Of a stretch of DNA of 64,000 nt, positions 1 through 8,132 are shown piece by piece. A model generated the notes under the pieces. It saw only the letters and a program-made list of their open reading frames with translations. It had not been told where the DNA came from and did not search any database. Location: contig CAJTWL010000003.1 in the NCBI GenBank assembly GCA_910579845.1, positions 1-64,000 of the forward strand, written 5' to 3'. Both the position numbers and the translations under genes were made by a program. Source of the stretch: an uncultured Muribaculaceae bacterium. Lineage in GTDB: Bacteria > Bacteroidota > Bacteroidia > Bacteroidales > Muribaculaceae. How positions within the stretch are numbered: the first letter of the stretch is position 1; each line of letters opens with the position of its first letter.

Positions 1-12
1 CGCCGCCTTTTG

Positions 13-45
13 GAAGACCCGACAACAGTCGGGCCTTCTTTTTTT
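13..45 (+). terminator. Rho-independent terminator of an upstream gene outside the window
   Basis: GAAG-a-CCCGAC and GTCGGG-c-CTTC form a stem of ten pairs with one mismatch around the loop AACA, followed by seven T. It ends whatever plus-strand gene lies left of the window. Confidence 0.85.
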
Positions 46-67
46 GTGCCCGTGCAGACTCTTGGGA

Positions 68-100
68 TTGCCGGAATCAGAAAAGTTTTTCGTATATTTG
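68..100 (+). promoter_or_regulatory. Bacteroidetes-type promoter of nnr
   Basis: TATATTTG at 93-100 fits the -7 consensus TAnnTTTG exactly. TTG at 68-70 lies 22 bases upstream as a possible -33 element. The implied transcription start leaves a leader of about 15 bases before the ATG at 120. Confidence 0.6.
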
Positions 101-119
101 TAAGTTAAATGGCTGAAAA

Positions 120-1637
120 ATGAAAATTTTTACATCTAAAGATATTCATGAAATTGATGGTGCTACCTGTGAGGCACAACAGATATCATCTCTTGAATTA
201 ATGGAGAGGGCCGCTTCTAAAGTCAGCAGCGAATTAATTTCAAAGTTTCTGTTGACCCAGAGATTTGTAGTCATGGCTGGTCCAGGCAATAATGGCGGTG
301 ATGCCCTTGCTGTTTCCAGGATGCTTTATGAGCATGGCTATCATAATCTTGAAGTTTATTTCTTCAATGTTACGGGTAAAATTAGTCATGATTGTGAAGA
401 GGAGCGTAAGAAGTTTATAACTCTTGATGATATAAATTTTACAGAGGTATCAAAAGAGTTTAATCCACCCTCTTTAGGCTCTTCTGATGTTGTTATTGAC
501 GGGTTGTTCGGTTCCGGTCTTACTCAGCCTTTGTCCGGCGGATTTATGGCTGTAAGCCGTCTTATAAATGAATCCGGTGCGTATGTAATCTCTATTGATG
601 TCCCATCCGGACTTTTTGGAGAGTGGAATAATATGCTTAACAGGCGTGATATAATTCATGCAAATATTACATATGTGTTCCAGATACCGCGTCTTTCTTT
701 TTTCTTCGAGGAAAATGCAAATCTTATAGGTGACTGGCAACTTCTGGATATTGAACTTGACTCGGCTAAGATAAGGGAAATGTCTACGGATTATTTTTTG
801 ATAGAACGTAGGAATCTGCGTCCTTTGCTAAGAAAAAGATTACCGTTTACCGGAAAGCGTGACTATGGGTCGGCTCTTCTTTTTGCAGGAAGTACGGGAA
901 TGATGGGAGCTGCAGTCATGAGTGCCCGTGCTATACTCAGATCCGGTGCCGGTCTTGTGACTGTTCATGGAGCCAAAGGAGGCTTGCAGATTCTGCAGAC
1001 TGCAGTGCCTGAGGCTATGTATGAGCCGGACAGGAATGAACATTTTATTACGGATATGCGTATTCATCATGAGCATCAGGTTGTAGCCATTGGTCCAGGT
1101 ATAGGATGTAATGAGCAGACTATTGATGCTCTTGAGAATTATCTGCGAACGTGTTCCATTCCTCTTGTTCTTGATGCGGATGCATTGAATTGCATAGCCC
1201 GTCGTCCGACATTACTTTCTCTTCTCCCGTCAAAGACTGTCATCACTCCGCATATAGGTGAGTTTGACCGCTTGTTCGGTGAGCATAATTCATCGGAAGC
1301 ACGCCTGCAGAAAGCAATAGAGATGGCTGAGCGGTATAATATTATTATTGTCTTGAAAGGACATTATACATTTACTGTCAGACCAACGGGAAGAGTGTAT
1401 ATAAATCCGACCGGTAATCCGGGTATGGCTACAGCCGGCTCGGGTGATGTACTTACAGGTATCATAGCTTCATTTATTGCCCAAGGTTATAAACCGGAAC
1501 ATGCTGCCATGATAGGTGTGTTTGTACATGGATCAGCCGGAGATATGGCTGCTGAAAAGATCGGAGAATTCGGAATGACAGCAAGTGATATCACCAGTTA
1601 TGTAGGTAAAGCTATTGATGCTGTTTTTGATAAGTAG
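120..1637 (+). CDS. nnr: Bifunctional NAD(P)H-hydrate epimerase / ADP-dependent NAD(P)H-hydrate dehydratase
   Basis: This 505-residue protein repairs damaged NAD(P)HX: one domain epimerises R-NAD(P)HX and the other dehydrates S-NAD(P)HX using ADP. The N-terminal YjeF_N domain (about residues 1-220) carries MAGPGNNGGDALA (about 52-64) and IDVPSGLFG. The C-terminal YjeF_C/carbohydrate-kinase-like domain (about 225-505) has FAGSTGMMGAAV, LDADALN, VITPHIGEFDRLFG and NPTGNPGMATAGSGDVLTG, the last containing the catalytic Asp of the GSGD motif. Length and domain order match the usual bacterial fusion. The ATG at 120 lies just behind a good promoter. It stands alone, between a terminator and a second promoter. 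Identification is secure. Confidence 0.95.
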   Translation: MKIFTSKDIHEIDGATCEAQQISSLELMERAASKVSSELISKFLLTQRFVVMAGPGNNGGDALAVSRMLYEHGYHNLEVYFFNVTGKISHDCEEERKKFITLDDINFTEVSKEFNPPSLGSSDVVIDGLFGSGLTQPLSGGFMAVSRLINESGAYVISIDVPSGLFGEWNNMLNRRDIIHANITYVFQIPRLSFFFEENANLIGDWQLLDIELDSAKIREMSTDYFLIERRNLRPLLRKRLPFTGKRDYGSALLFAGSTGMMGAAVMSARAILRSGAGLVTVHGAKGGLQILQTAVPEAMYEPDRNEHFITDMRIHHEHQVVAIGPGIGCNEQTIDALENYLRTCSIPLVLDADALNCIARRPTLLSLLPSKTVITPHIGEFDRLFGEHNSSEARLQKAIEMAERYNIIIVLKGHYTFTVRPTGRVYINPTGNPGMATAGSGDVLTGIIASFIAQGYKPEHAAMIGVFVHGSAGDMAAEKIGEFGMTASDITSYVGKAIDAVFDK

Positions 1638-1644
1638 ACAGCTA

Positions 1645-1662
1645 AGAGCTTGTTTAAAAATA
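1645..1662 (+). repeat. Dispersed 18-base repeat end (copy 1)
   Basis: AGAGCTTGTTTAAAAATA occurs here, identically in the opposite orientation at 17373-17390, and with one mismatch at 42006-42023. It resembles the terminal repeats of the small inverted-repeat elements at 10492-10675 and 11639-11757. Here it overlaps the -33 region of the next promoter. Confidence 0.6.
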
Positions 1663-1677
1663 TAAGTTATAAATTTG
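1650..1677 (+). promoter_or_regulatory. Promoter of the DUF4831 gene
   Basis: TAAATTTG at 1670-1677 is a perfect TAnnTTTG box; TTG at 1650-1652 lies 17 bases upstream, a little close. The leader to the ATG at 1773 would be about 90 bases. The -33 element sits inside a dispersed repeat. Confidence 0.5.
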
Positions 1678-1772
1678 TTGATCTTTTTTAAGAGATATAT
1701 AACCTGAAAATTGATTAATAAGACAGGTAAAAAACTTCTTATCATTTCTTGAAACTTTTAAAGCGAACAAAA

Positions 1773-2861
1773 ATGAAATTTATGAGATATATTGTTCCTG
1801 TAGCCGTGTTGTTGATTATGTCCGTAGCTTTGCGCGCTCAAAATACAAAGTTGCTTACTGCTGACAAGCACAATGAGTATGGACTTGTTTATACACTTCC
1901 GAATACTGCACTTGAGATTGAAGTTACAGCCAAGAGAACAATTAAGAAAGCCGGACCATACTATCAATATGCAAAAAAATTCATCGGCACCGATAAGGTT
2001 GTAAAGAATGATTCGGAATCGTGGGAGATTACATCTGTCAATGTAAACAGGTATGGAGTTGCTGATAATGAAAACCGTTATCTGATGCAATTGAAGAATG
2101 GATCTACAACTTATATATGCGTTTCAGAAGACGGGATGCTTGCATCGATAAACAGGCAGGTGGAAATAGCGCAAGATCCGACTTCTCAAGTGCCTGTAGT
2201 TTCTGGTTTGGATAAAGTCGATATAAATGAGTATCTGCAATATGTAAATGAGGATTTCATCGCTTCGCAAAGTAGTGCGAAGCGCGCTCAGATGCTGGCG
2301 GAGAATCTCATGGAGATCAGAGACGCAAAAGTTTCGTTGACACGAGGTACAGCCGAAACAATGCCCCAGGATGGCAAACAACTTGAATTGATGCTAAACT
2401 CTCTTAGTCATCAGGAAGCATCAATGACAGCTGCGTTTGTGGGACTTGAAGAATCTGAAACCGTTACCCGTACTTTTACATATATGCCAGGTGATGATGG
2501 AAAATATGTATTATTCCGTATGAGTGATTTTTCAGGTTTTGTAGATGCCGATGATTATTCCGGTGAGCCGGTATATATCAGTGTAAAAGTTACAAATCGC
2601 GGGACACTTCCGGTCGATGCAAAGGGTGAGGAGAAGAAACTTCCGAAAGATGCCGTCATATATAACATTCCCGGAACAGCGCATATATCGATCACAACTT
2701 TAGGAAAGACATTATATTCAAAAGAGCTTGATTTTGCTCAGTATGGAGTTAAATTCGGTCTGGCACCAACTTTATTCAGTGCAAAGAAAGGGCGATCATA
2801 TGCCATATTCGATGGAGTTACCGGTGCTCTTACAGAAATAGGAGAAGATGGAGGTCAATAG
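1773..2861 (+). CDS. Exported DUF4831-family protein
   Basis: A 362-residue protein of unknown function. It begins with a signal peptide (MKFMRYIVPVAVLLIMSVALRAQ region) with no lipobox Cys, so periplasmic or outer-membrane-associated location is inferred. The segment LVYTLPNTALEIEVTAKR followed by KAGPYYQYAKKFIG resembles what I know of DUF4831 proteins in Bacteroidetes. An in-frame TTG eight codons upstream (1749) is possible, but the ATG at 1773 gives a normal signal peptide and is preferred. Its stop overlaps the start of xseA by 14 bases, which suggests co-transcription and translational coupling. The link to exonuclease VII looks positional rather than functional. Confidence 0.75.
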   Translation: MKFMRYIVPVAVLLIMSVALRAQNTKLLTADKHNEYGLVYTLPNTALEIEVTAKRTIKKAGPYYQYAKKFIGTDKVVKNDSESWEITSVNVNRYGVADNENRYLMQLKNGSTTYICVSEDGMLASINRQVEIAQDPTSQVPVVSGLDKVDINEYLQYVNEDFIASQSSAKRAQMLAENLMEIRDAKVSLTRGTAETMPQDGKQLELMLNSLSHQEASMTAAFVGLEESETVTRTFTYMPGDDGKYVLFRMSDFSGFVDADDYSGEPVYISVKVTNRGTLPVDAKGEEKKLPKDAVIYNIPGTAHISITTLGKTLYSKELDFAQYGVKFGLAPTLFSAKKGRSYAIFDGVTGALTEIGEDGGQ

Positions 2862-4230
2862 ATCTATATCGCTTTCTCAACTTCAGCAAGTGCTTGGCAA
2901 CACGTTACGTTCCAATACTAATCTTCAGAATGTATGGGTTACAGCGGAACTGAGTGATCTTCGTGTTGCCGGAGGGCATTGCTATATGGAACTGATCGAA
3001 AAGGATCTGGGGGGTAATACGGTTGCCAAATTGCGTGCGATGATATGGGCGAGCAATCTTTTGCCATTACGCCGGAAATTCTATTCTTCAACCGGAAGAG
3101 ATATCTCCAATGGGCTTAAGGTGATGTTGAGAGGCTCAGTGAGTCACCATAACGTCTATGGTCTGAGTTTCGTCATATCCGATATTGATCCGTCATATAC
3201 GATGGGGGATATGGAGCGTTTAAGGCGCGAGATATTGGAAAGACTGCAACGAGAGGGTATTCTTGATAAAAACAAGAAGCTTTCCATTCCAAAAGGTTCA
3301 CAGCGAATAGCGGTAATATCCGCCGCCGGTGCGGCAGGTTATGGTGATTTTATAAATCAGCTCAATTCCAATTCTGAAGGTTTCAAATTTTATCCTTTCC
3401 TATTTCCTGCGGTGATGCAGGGTGACAGAACATCCGGTTCTGTACGTTGTGCTTTGGAGCTGGTGGAATCTACAATTGATTTGTGGGATTGTGTCGTTAT
3501 TATTAGAGGAGGAGGCGCCACCACTGATTTAAATGGATTTGATGATTATGAACTGGCGAGACGTATTGCTCTTTTCCCTATTCCCGTAATAGTGGGAATA
3601 GGTCATGAAAGGGACAGAACCGTTCTTGATGAGATTGCATGCGTGAGATGCAAGACACCGACTGCTGTTGCCGCATATCTTATCGATTTATTAAGGACAT
3701 CTTATTCAATAGTTGTGGATCATGTTCGCCGGATTGCCAAATATTCTTCCGAGAGGCTACAAGGCGAGAATTACAGACTCGCTGGAATTGAGGCATCTAT
3801 TCCTGTGATTGTAAAAGCAAGGCTGCTGAAATCAGAGAAAAGATTAAACGAACTTGCTTATGGATTGGAAAAAGGAACATCGAGAGTTTTATCCAGACAT
3901 AGCGACAAACTTTTGAAGCTGGTGCATACGTTGGAAATAAATGTATCCAAGTTTCAAGGGCGTGAGAAAGAACAGCTGAAGATGTTAAATTACCGTTTTG
4001 AGAAAGCAATCGGCAGTTTTGTTGAAAGGCGAAGCACGCAATTACATAATATTGAGAATATGATCCGTATTCTAAGTCCGGAGAATACATTGAAGCGAGG
4101 ATATTCTATAACGCGAGTTGATGGAAAGGCGTTAAGGAATGCCATTACTGTTAATGAAGGAAGTGTGATAGAGACTACTTTAGCTAAAGGAACGATAGTT
4201 TCTACAGTATCAGGAATTAATGAAAAATAA
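2848..4230 (+). CDS. xseA: Exodeoxyribonuclease VII large subunit
   Basis: The 460-residue large subunit of exonuclease VII, which with XseB degrades single-stranded DNA to short acid-soluble oligonucleotides in the cytoplasm. An N-terminal OB-fold (about residues 1-105, with NVWVTAELSDLR and GGHCYMELIEKD) precedes the catalytic core, which shows RIAVISAAGAAGYGDF, VVIIRGGGATTDLNGFDDYELARRIA and PVIVGIGHERDRTVLDEIA followed by CKTPTAVAAYL. A long helical region follows, then the RGYSITRVDGK tail. Length is normal for the family. It overlaps the upstream gene by 14 bases and is followed after 18 bases by xseB, so the two subunits are co-expressed. Confidence 0.95.
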   Translation: MEVNRSISLSQLQQVLGNTLRSNTNLQNVWVTAELSDLRVAGGHCYMELIEKDLGGNTVAKLRAMIWASNLLPLRRKFYSSTGRDISNGLKVMLRGSVSHHNVYGLSFVISDIDPSYTMGDMERLRREILERLQREGILDKNKKLSIPKGSQRIAVISAAGAAGYGDFINQLNSNSEGFKFYPFLFPAVMQGDRTSGSVRCALELVESTIDLWDCVVIIRGGGATTDLNGFDDYELARRIALFPIPVIVGIGHERDRTVLDEIACVRCKTPTAVAAYLIDLLRTSYSIVVDHVRRIAKYSSERLQGENYRLAGIEASIPVIVKARLLKSEKRLNELAYGLEKGTSRVLSRHSDKLLKLVHTLEINVSKFQGREKEQLKMLNYRFEKAIGSFVERRSTQLHNIENMIRILSPENTLKRGYSITRVDGKALRNAITVNEGSVIETTLAKGTIVSTVSGINEK

Positions 4231-4248
4231 AATAAAACGATATTTATA

Positions 4249-4458
4249 ATGGAAGATATGACATATAGCAAGGCTGTTCAGGAGCTTGAGGCGATAGTGG
4301 TTAAGATGGAATCAGATAATTGCGACATAGATGAGCTGTCAAAATTCACTACCCGTGCCTTAAGTCTTCTGAAATACTGTAAGGAACGTCTTTTCAAAAC
4401 CAATGAAGAGGTGGAACGTTGTCTGGAGCAACTTCGCGATGCTCTTCCTGAAAGCTGA
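4249..4458 (+). CDS. xseB: Exodeoxyribonuclease VII small subunit
   Basis: A 69-residue protein matching the exonuclease VII small subunit, a short helical hairpin that binds the large subunit. The pattern YSKAVQELEAIVVKMESDNCDIDELSKFTTRALSLLKYCKERL is typical of XseB. It directly follows xseA. Its stop codon is only 3 bases from the stop of the convergent murF-alr gene, and no terminator hairpin is visible between them. Confidence 0.93.
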   Translation: MEDMTYSKAVQELEAIVVKMESDNCDIDELSKFTTRALSLLKYCKERLFKTNEEVERCLEQLRDALPES

Positions 4459-4461
4459 ATC

Positions 4462-6930
4462 TTATTCGCGATAGTAAATACGTTTTACGCGAGGCGATAC
4501 TGATGTGAGAATCTCATAGGGGATGGTATCAAGAGTATCGGCAAGTCTTTGGAGAGGGGCATTGTTGCCGAATATTTCTACCGGATCTCCTACTTTGCAG
4601 TCAATTCCTGTAACATCTATCATACACGCATCCATACATATATTTCCGATAGTCGGTGCGTATTTGCCGTTTACCATCACCGATATATTTCCCCTTCCGA
4701 AATGGCGATTCATACCATCTGCGTATCCTATGGGCAATGTGGCTATCCGTGAGTCGCGTTTAATAACACCAAGTCGTCCATAACCTACAGTCTCTCCTGT
4801 TTTGTACTCCCTGATGGCAATTATTACAGTGCGCAGAGTTGATACTGTTGCAAGAGGCTCTTCTATTTCCACAGGAAGGGTATTCGCGCCATAAAGTCCT
4901 ATACCAAGCCGTGCCATATCGTAATGATATTGCGGGAATCTAAGGATGCCGGCGGAGTTTAATATGTGGCGCAGAAATGGTGTGTGTGATACAGAAAGCA
5001 TATACTCTGTGTATTTGCTGAAACGTGACAATTGCAACTCAGTGAAATCATTCATATCAGGACAATCAGCAGTGGCAAGATGTGAGAATACCGAGTGTAA
5101 ACGAATCTCTTCGCTACTGTTGAGAATCTCCATAAGTTCAGGCAATTCGTTCTCAATGAATCCTGTACGATGCATGCCGGTGTCAAGCTTAATGTGTACC
5201 GGATAATCGGTTATCCCATTTTTCTTTGCTTCAATAATCATATCGTTGAGCATTTCAAAGGAATATATTTCAGGTTCAAGCCTATTGGCGAACATCGATT
5301 TATAATTCACAACCTTCGGATTCATAACCATTATAGGCATTGTTATCCCCTGTCTACGCAACTCAATTCCTTCGTCGAGTACAGCCACGGCAAGATATGC
5401 AGCTCCACTGTCTTGCAGTGTTTTTGCTATCTCATAGCTTCCTGCTCCATATCCTGATGCTTTGACCATGCAGACAATTCCGCAAGAGTGGGGTAGGAAA
5501 CTTCGGAAATAATTGTAGTTCTTGACAATGGAATCGAGATTTACTTCAAGCACAGTTTCATGTCGGCGGGTCTCGAGCATTTCTGCTACGGGAGACAGGT
5601 CATATTCCTGAGATCCTTTTAGAAGAATGATCTCATCAACGAAATCCGATGTGGAAAGCGATTTAAGAAGAGAAGCAGTATCATTGAAAAAAACAGTCTC
5701 TTTTCCAAATAGATGCCGATATTTATTCAGCACCGGTCCAATACCAATGAATCGTGTTATATCTGCCTGTTTTACAATGTTGGCGATTGCGTTACACACT
5801 TCTTCAGCTGTAGCCGATTCATGGTGTATATCACTAAGTATCAAGGTCGGAGTCTGAGCAGGTGTTTTACGCCTCCTTATAAAATCAATTGCCGGTAACA
5901 GAGAAGATAAATCAGAAGTATATGAATCAAGAATAATTGAGCAATGATTCACACCTTCCGTGACGTTCAGACGTGTTCCAATCTTATGCAGTTGTGAGAA
6001 TCTTTCGGATATCTGTTCTCTGGAGAGTCCACGATGAAGCATAAAGGCAAGTGCATTCGCGGCATTCTCATAATCTGCTTCGTTGTGCAAAGGGGCATTC
6101 AGGGTTGATTTCTTGCCATTGAAAGAATATTCAAACTCGCATGATTCAGCGTTAATTGTTTTCTTGTTTATGAAAAGAGTTGCGCTTGGGTCCGAGAAAC
6201 TCCATGTAAATAATTCTTTTCCCTTTTTATGAGTGGTGACAGCCTCTTCAATCAGTGGATAATCTTTACAGAATATGATTGTTTTGGTTGAATTCGAACC
6301 GGCAAGCATAGCTTTCTCCTTTGCCTTGTGTTTTATAGACTCAAATCCTTGGGAATGAGCTGGACCGATATTTGTGATTATGACACAATCAGGATGTATA
6401 CAATCGACAAGATTTTTCATCTCGCCTGACTGGGATATGCCGGCTTCTATAATTGCAAGAGTGGAAGCCTGATTAATCTGCCATAAAGAGAGCGGAACAC
6501 CAATCTGAGAATTGTAGCTTCTCGGGCTACGGGAGATATCTGCAAACGGTTCCATCAACTGATATATCCATTCTTTTAGGGTTGTCTTCCCTCTGGAGCC
6601 TGTAATTGCAAGAACCTCTCCGGTAAAAGTGGATTTGCGGGCTGCTATTTTCTGGAGTGCGGAAATAGTATTTTCTACTATAAACCAGTTGATATCATCA
6701 TTTTGATCTATATGCGGAATATAATTTACCACAAAATTATGTACTCCCCGTTTGTATAAATCGGCAATATAACGATGCCCATCATTGCCCTTGGTAGGGA
6801 TAGCAAAAAATAAAGTGTTGTCGGGGTTGCCGAGGGAGCGTGAGTCTGTAAGCAAATCGGTAATTACTGATTCGTTTTTGGGAGAGGGTAGAGCAAGAAT
6901 TGCCGCTATTTCCGAAGATGTGGTTTTCAT
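4462..6930 (-). CDS. murF-alr: Bifunctional UDP-MurNAc-tripeptide--D-Ala-D-Ala ligase / alanine racemase
   Basis: An 822-residue fusion of MurF, which adds D-Ala-D-Ala to UDP-MurNAc-tripeptide using ATP, and alanine racemase, which makes D-Ala with PLP. The MurF half (about 1-455) has the P-loop GSRGKTT, SYNSQIGVPLSLW and EAGISQSGEM. The racemase half (about 465-822) has MVKASGYGAG with the PLP lysine, VGYGRLG with the likely catalytic Tyr, PIGYADGMNRHFGRG and GNICMDACMIDVT. Such fusions are known in Bacteroidetes. An in-frame ATG at 7020 would add 30 residues, but the promoter at 6952-6983 lies between the two candidates, so the ATG at 6930 is chosen. No terminator separates it from convergent xseB. 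Confidence 0.95.
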   Translation of the reverse strand: MKTTSSEIAAILALPSPKNESVITDLLTDSRSLGNPDNTLFFAIPTKGNDGHRYIADLYKRGVHNFVVNYIPHIDQNDDINWFIVENTISALQKIAARKSTFTGEVLAITGSRGKTTLKEWIYQLMEPFADISRSPRSYNSQIGVPLSLWQINQASTLAIIEAGISQSGEMKNLVDCIHPDCVIITNIGPAHSQGFESIKHKAKEKAMLAGSNSTKTIIFCKDYPLIEEAVTTHKKGKELFTWSFSDPSATLFINKKTINAESCEFEYSFNGKKSTLNAPLHNEADYENAANALAFMLHRGLSREQISERFSQLHKIGTRLNVTEGVNHCSIILDSYTSDLSSLLPAIDFIRRRKTPAQTPTLILSDIHHESATAEEVCNAIANIVKQADITRFIGIGPVLNKYRHLFGKETVFFNDTASLLKSLSTSDFVDEIILLKGSQEYDLSPVAEMLETRRHETVLEVNLDSIVKNYNYFRSFLPHSCGIVCMVKASGYGAGSYEIAKTLQDSGAAYLAVAVLDEGIELRRQGITMPIMVMNPKVVNYKSMFANRLEPEIYSFEMLNDMIIEAKKNGITDYPVHIKLDTGMHRTGFIENELPELMEILNSSEEIRLHSVFSHLATADCPDMNDFTELQLSRFSKYTEYMLSVSHTPFLRHILNSAGILRFPQYHYDMARLGIGLYGANTLPVEIEEPLATVSTLRTVIIAIREYKTGETVGYGRLGVIKRDSRIATLPIGYADGMNRHFGRGNISVMVNGKYAPTIGNICMDACMIDVTGIDCKVGDPVEIFGNNAPLQRLADTLDTIPYEILTSVSPRVKRIYYRE

Positions 6931-6951
6931 TATGTATATGGAATTTGTATC

Positions 6952-6983
6952 CAAAGTTAATACTATTTTAGGTATGGGACAAA
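6952..6983 (-). promoter_or_regulatory. Promoter of murF-alr
   Basis: On the minus strand TAACTTTG (6952-6959) fits TAnnTTTG and TTTG (6980-6983) lies exactly 20 bases upstream. The leader to the ATG at 6930 would be about 15-17 bases. The -33 element coincides with the T-run of the candidate terminator of the upstream non-coding transcript. Confidence 0.75.
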
Positions 6984-7224
6984 AAAAAGGCGTGTAATCG
7001 CTACACCCCTGTTTTCCCATCCAACCTCAATATCCATCGCGGTAGGACGTGAATCCTAATTCTAATTTAACTATTAATCCATAACTTTACTAATGCAACA
7101 AAATTGTCATGAAAATTTAAGAAATAATCTTGGAAATTTGTTCTGAGTTTCCAGAACAAATTTCCATTTCTTAAATCCTTATTCCTATTCAATTTACTGT
7201 TCTGTCATATTGAATTCACATTCA
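6981..7224 (-). ncRNA. Candidate structured non-coding RNA between surE and murF-alr
   Basis: This 391-base gap (6931-7321) has no convincing ORF but holds a promoter-like pair at 7231-7261 and, at its other end, a GGGGTGTA/TACACGCC hairpin (6989-7010 region) followed by eight T on the minus strand, which looks like a terminator. In between lie a 7-bp hairpin (7209-7226) and a perfect 15-bp stem (7131-7145 with 7152-7166) flanked by TTAAGAAA/TTTCTTAA. The last 100 bases loosely resemble the small-RNA units at 15861-15930. It could instead be a long murF leader or the surE 3' region. Confidence 0.35.
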
Positions 7225-7230
7225 ATAATG

Positions 7231-7261
7231 CAAATTTATGCACTTTTATCAAAATTTCAAA
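7231..7261 (-). promoter_or_regulatory. Possible promoter for the 6981-7224 transcript
   Basis: Minus-strand TAAATTTG (7231-7238) with TTTG (7258-7261) 19 bases upstream. The region is very AT-rich, so a chance match is possible. Confidence 0.4.
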
Positions 7262-7321
7262 ATTTTAGCTTATATTATTTTATAAAAATTGAAATTTTAG
7301 ATTATGTTCCTCCAGACCGTG

Positions 7322-8119
7322 TTATAGCAGATTTCTGTAATCTTCTGTCATAGACTTTATCCATTGCAGTTCTGGATTAATAGGAGATGTGCGTTCAAGC
7401 TCTACCGGGACTACGGATATGAAACCGTGGTCCAGGCACCATTCATCCGTATTTTCATTGTCTGGTTCTTCGTTTACATATTTTCCGGTGAGCCAATAAA
7501 ACTTTCTTCCATGTGGATCGGTATATTCTTGATACTCATCGTTCCATTTCCCACGGCATGCTACAGCCAGACGCATCTGTTTAGGAATGCCGTTTATATT
7601 GGGAATATTGACATTCAGACATATACCTTCCGGCAACCCGTGACAAAGAACCTGCTCAACAAGTAACTTTATGGCAGGAATGCAAGGAGTAAAATCAGCG
7701 TCTTCGGAATGATCTGTGAGAGAGAATCCTATCGAAGGAATTCCGAAAGCACATCCCTCCATTGCAGCGCCCATTGTGCCGGAATATAATACATTGATAG
7801 CTGAGTTGGAGCCGTGATTGATACCTGTACATACAAGATCCGCGGGTCTTGGAAGCACGGTATGCATTGCAAGTTTTATGCAGTCCACCGGTGTCCCGTC
7901 CACTTTGTACATCTTTGCCCCATGGTAATCCGGGAGTGGAGTAATACGCAGAGCTTCATTTACCGTTATTGCCATGGATTTTCCCGATTGGGGAAATTCA
8001 GGGCATATCGCAACAACATCACCATATTCCAGCAATGTGTCAATCAGTACTCTAACTCCCTTTGATGTGTAACTGTCATCATTGCTTACGAGTATTAAAG
8101 GTCTTTGGGTTGTATTCAT
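7322..8119 (-). CDS. surE: 5'/3'-nucleotidase SurE
   Basis: A 265-residue metal-dependent phosphatase that removes phosphate from nucleoside monophosphates. The N-terminal ILVSNDDSYTSKGV carries the metal-binding Asp pair of SurE, followed by CPEFPQSGKSMAIT, VDGTPVDCIKLA, VCTGINHGSNSAINVLYSGTMGAAMEG and a C-terminal domain with CLDHGFISVVPVELE. Length is normal. It is the last gene of mtaB-glycosyltransferase-surE, 13 bases after the glycosyltransferase, all on the minus strand. The ATG at 8119 is the only reasonable start. Confidence 0.95.
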   Translation of the reverse strand: MNTTQRPLILVSNDDSYTSKGVRVLIDTLLEYGDVVAICPEFPQSGKSMAITVNEALRITPLPDYHGAKMYKVDGTPVDCIKLAMHTVLPRPADLVCTGINHGSNSAINVLYSGTMGAAMEGCAFGIPSIGFSLTDHSEDADFTPCIPAIKLLVEQVLCHGLPEGICLNVNIPNINGIPKQMRLAVACRGKWNDEYQEYTDPHGRKFYWLTGKYVNEEPDNENTDEWCLDHGFISVVPVELERTSPINPELQWIKSMTEDYRNLL

Positions 8120-8132
8120 TGTTTTATTTCAT

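Noticed and set aside
6931..7020. 30-residue N-terminal extension of MurF-Alr.
   Set aside because: A strong promoter (6952-6983) and a candidate terminator for another transcript fall within it.
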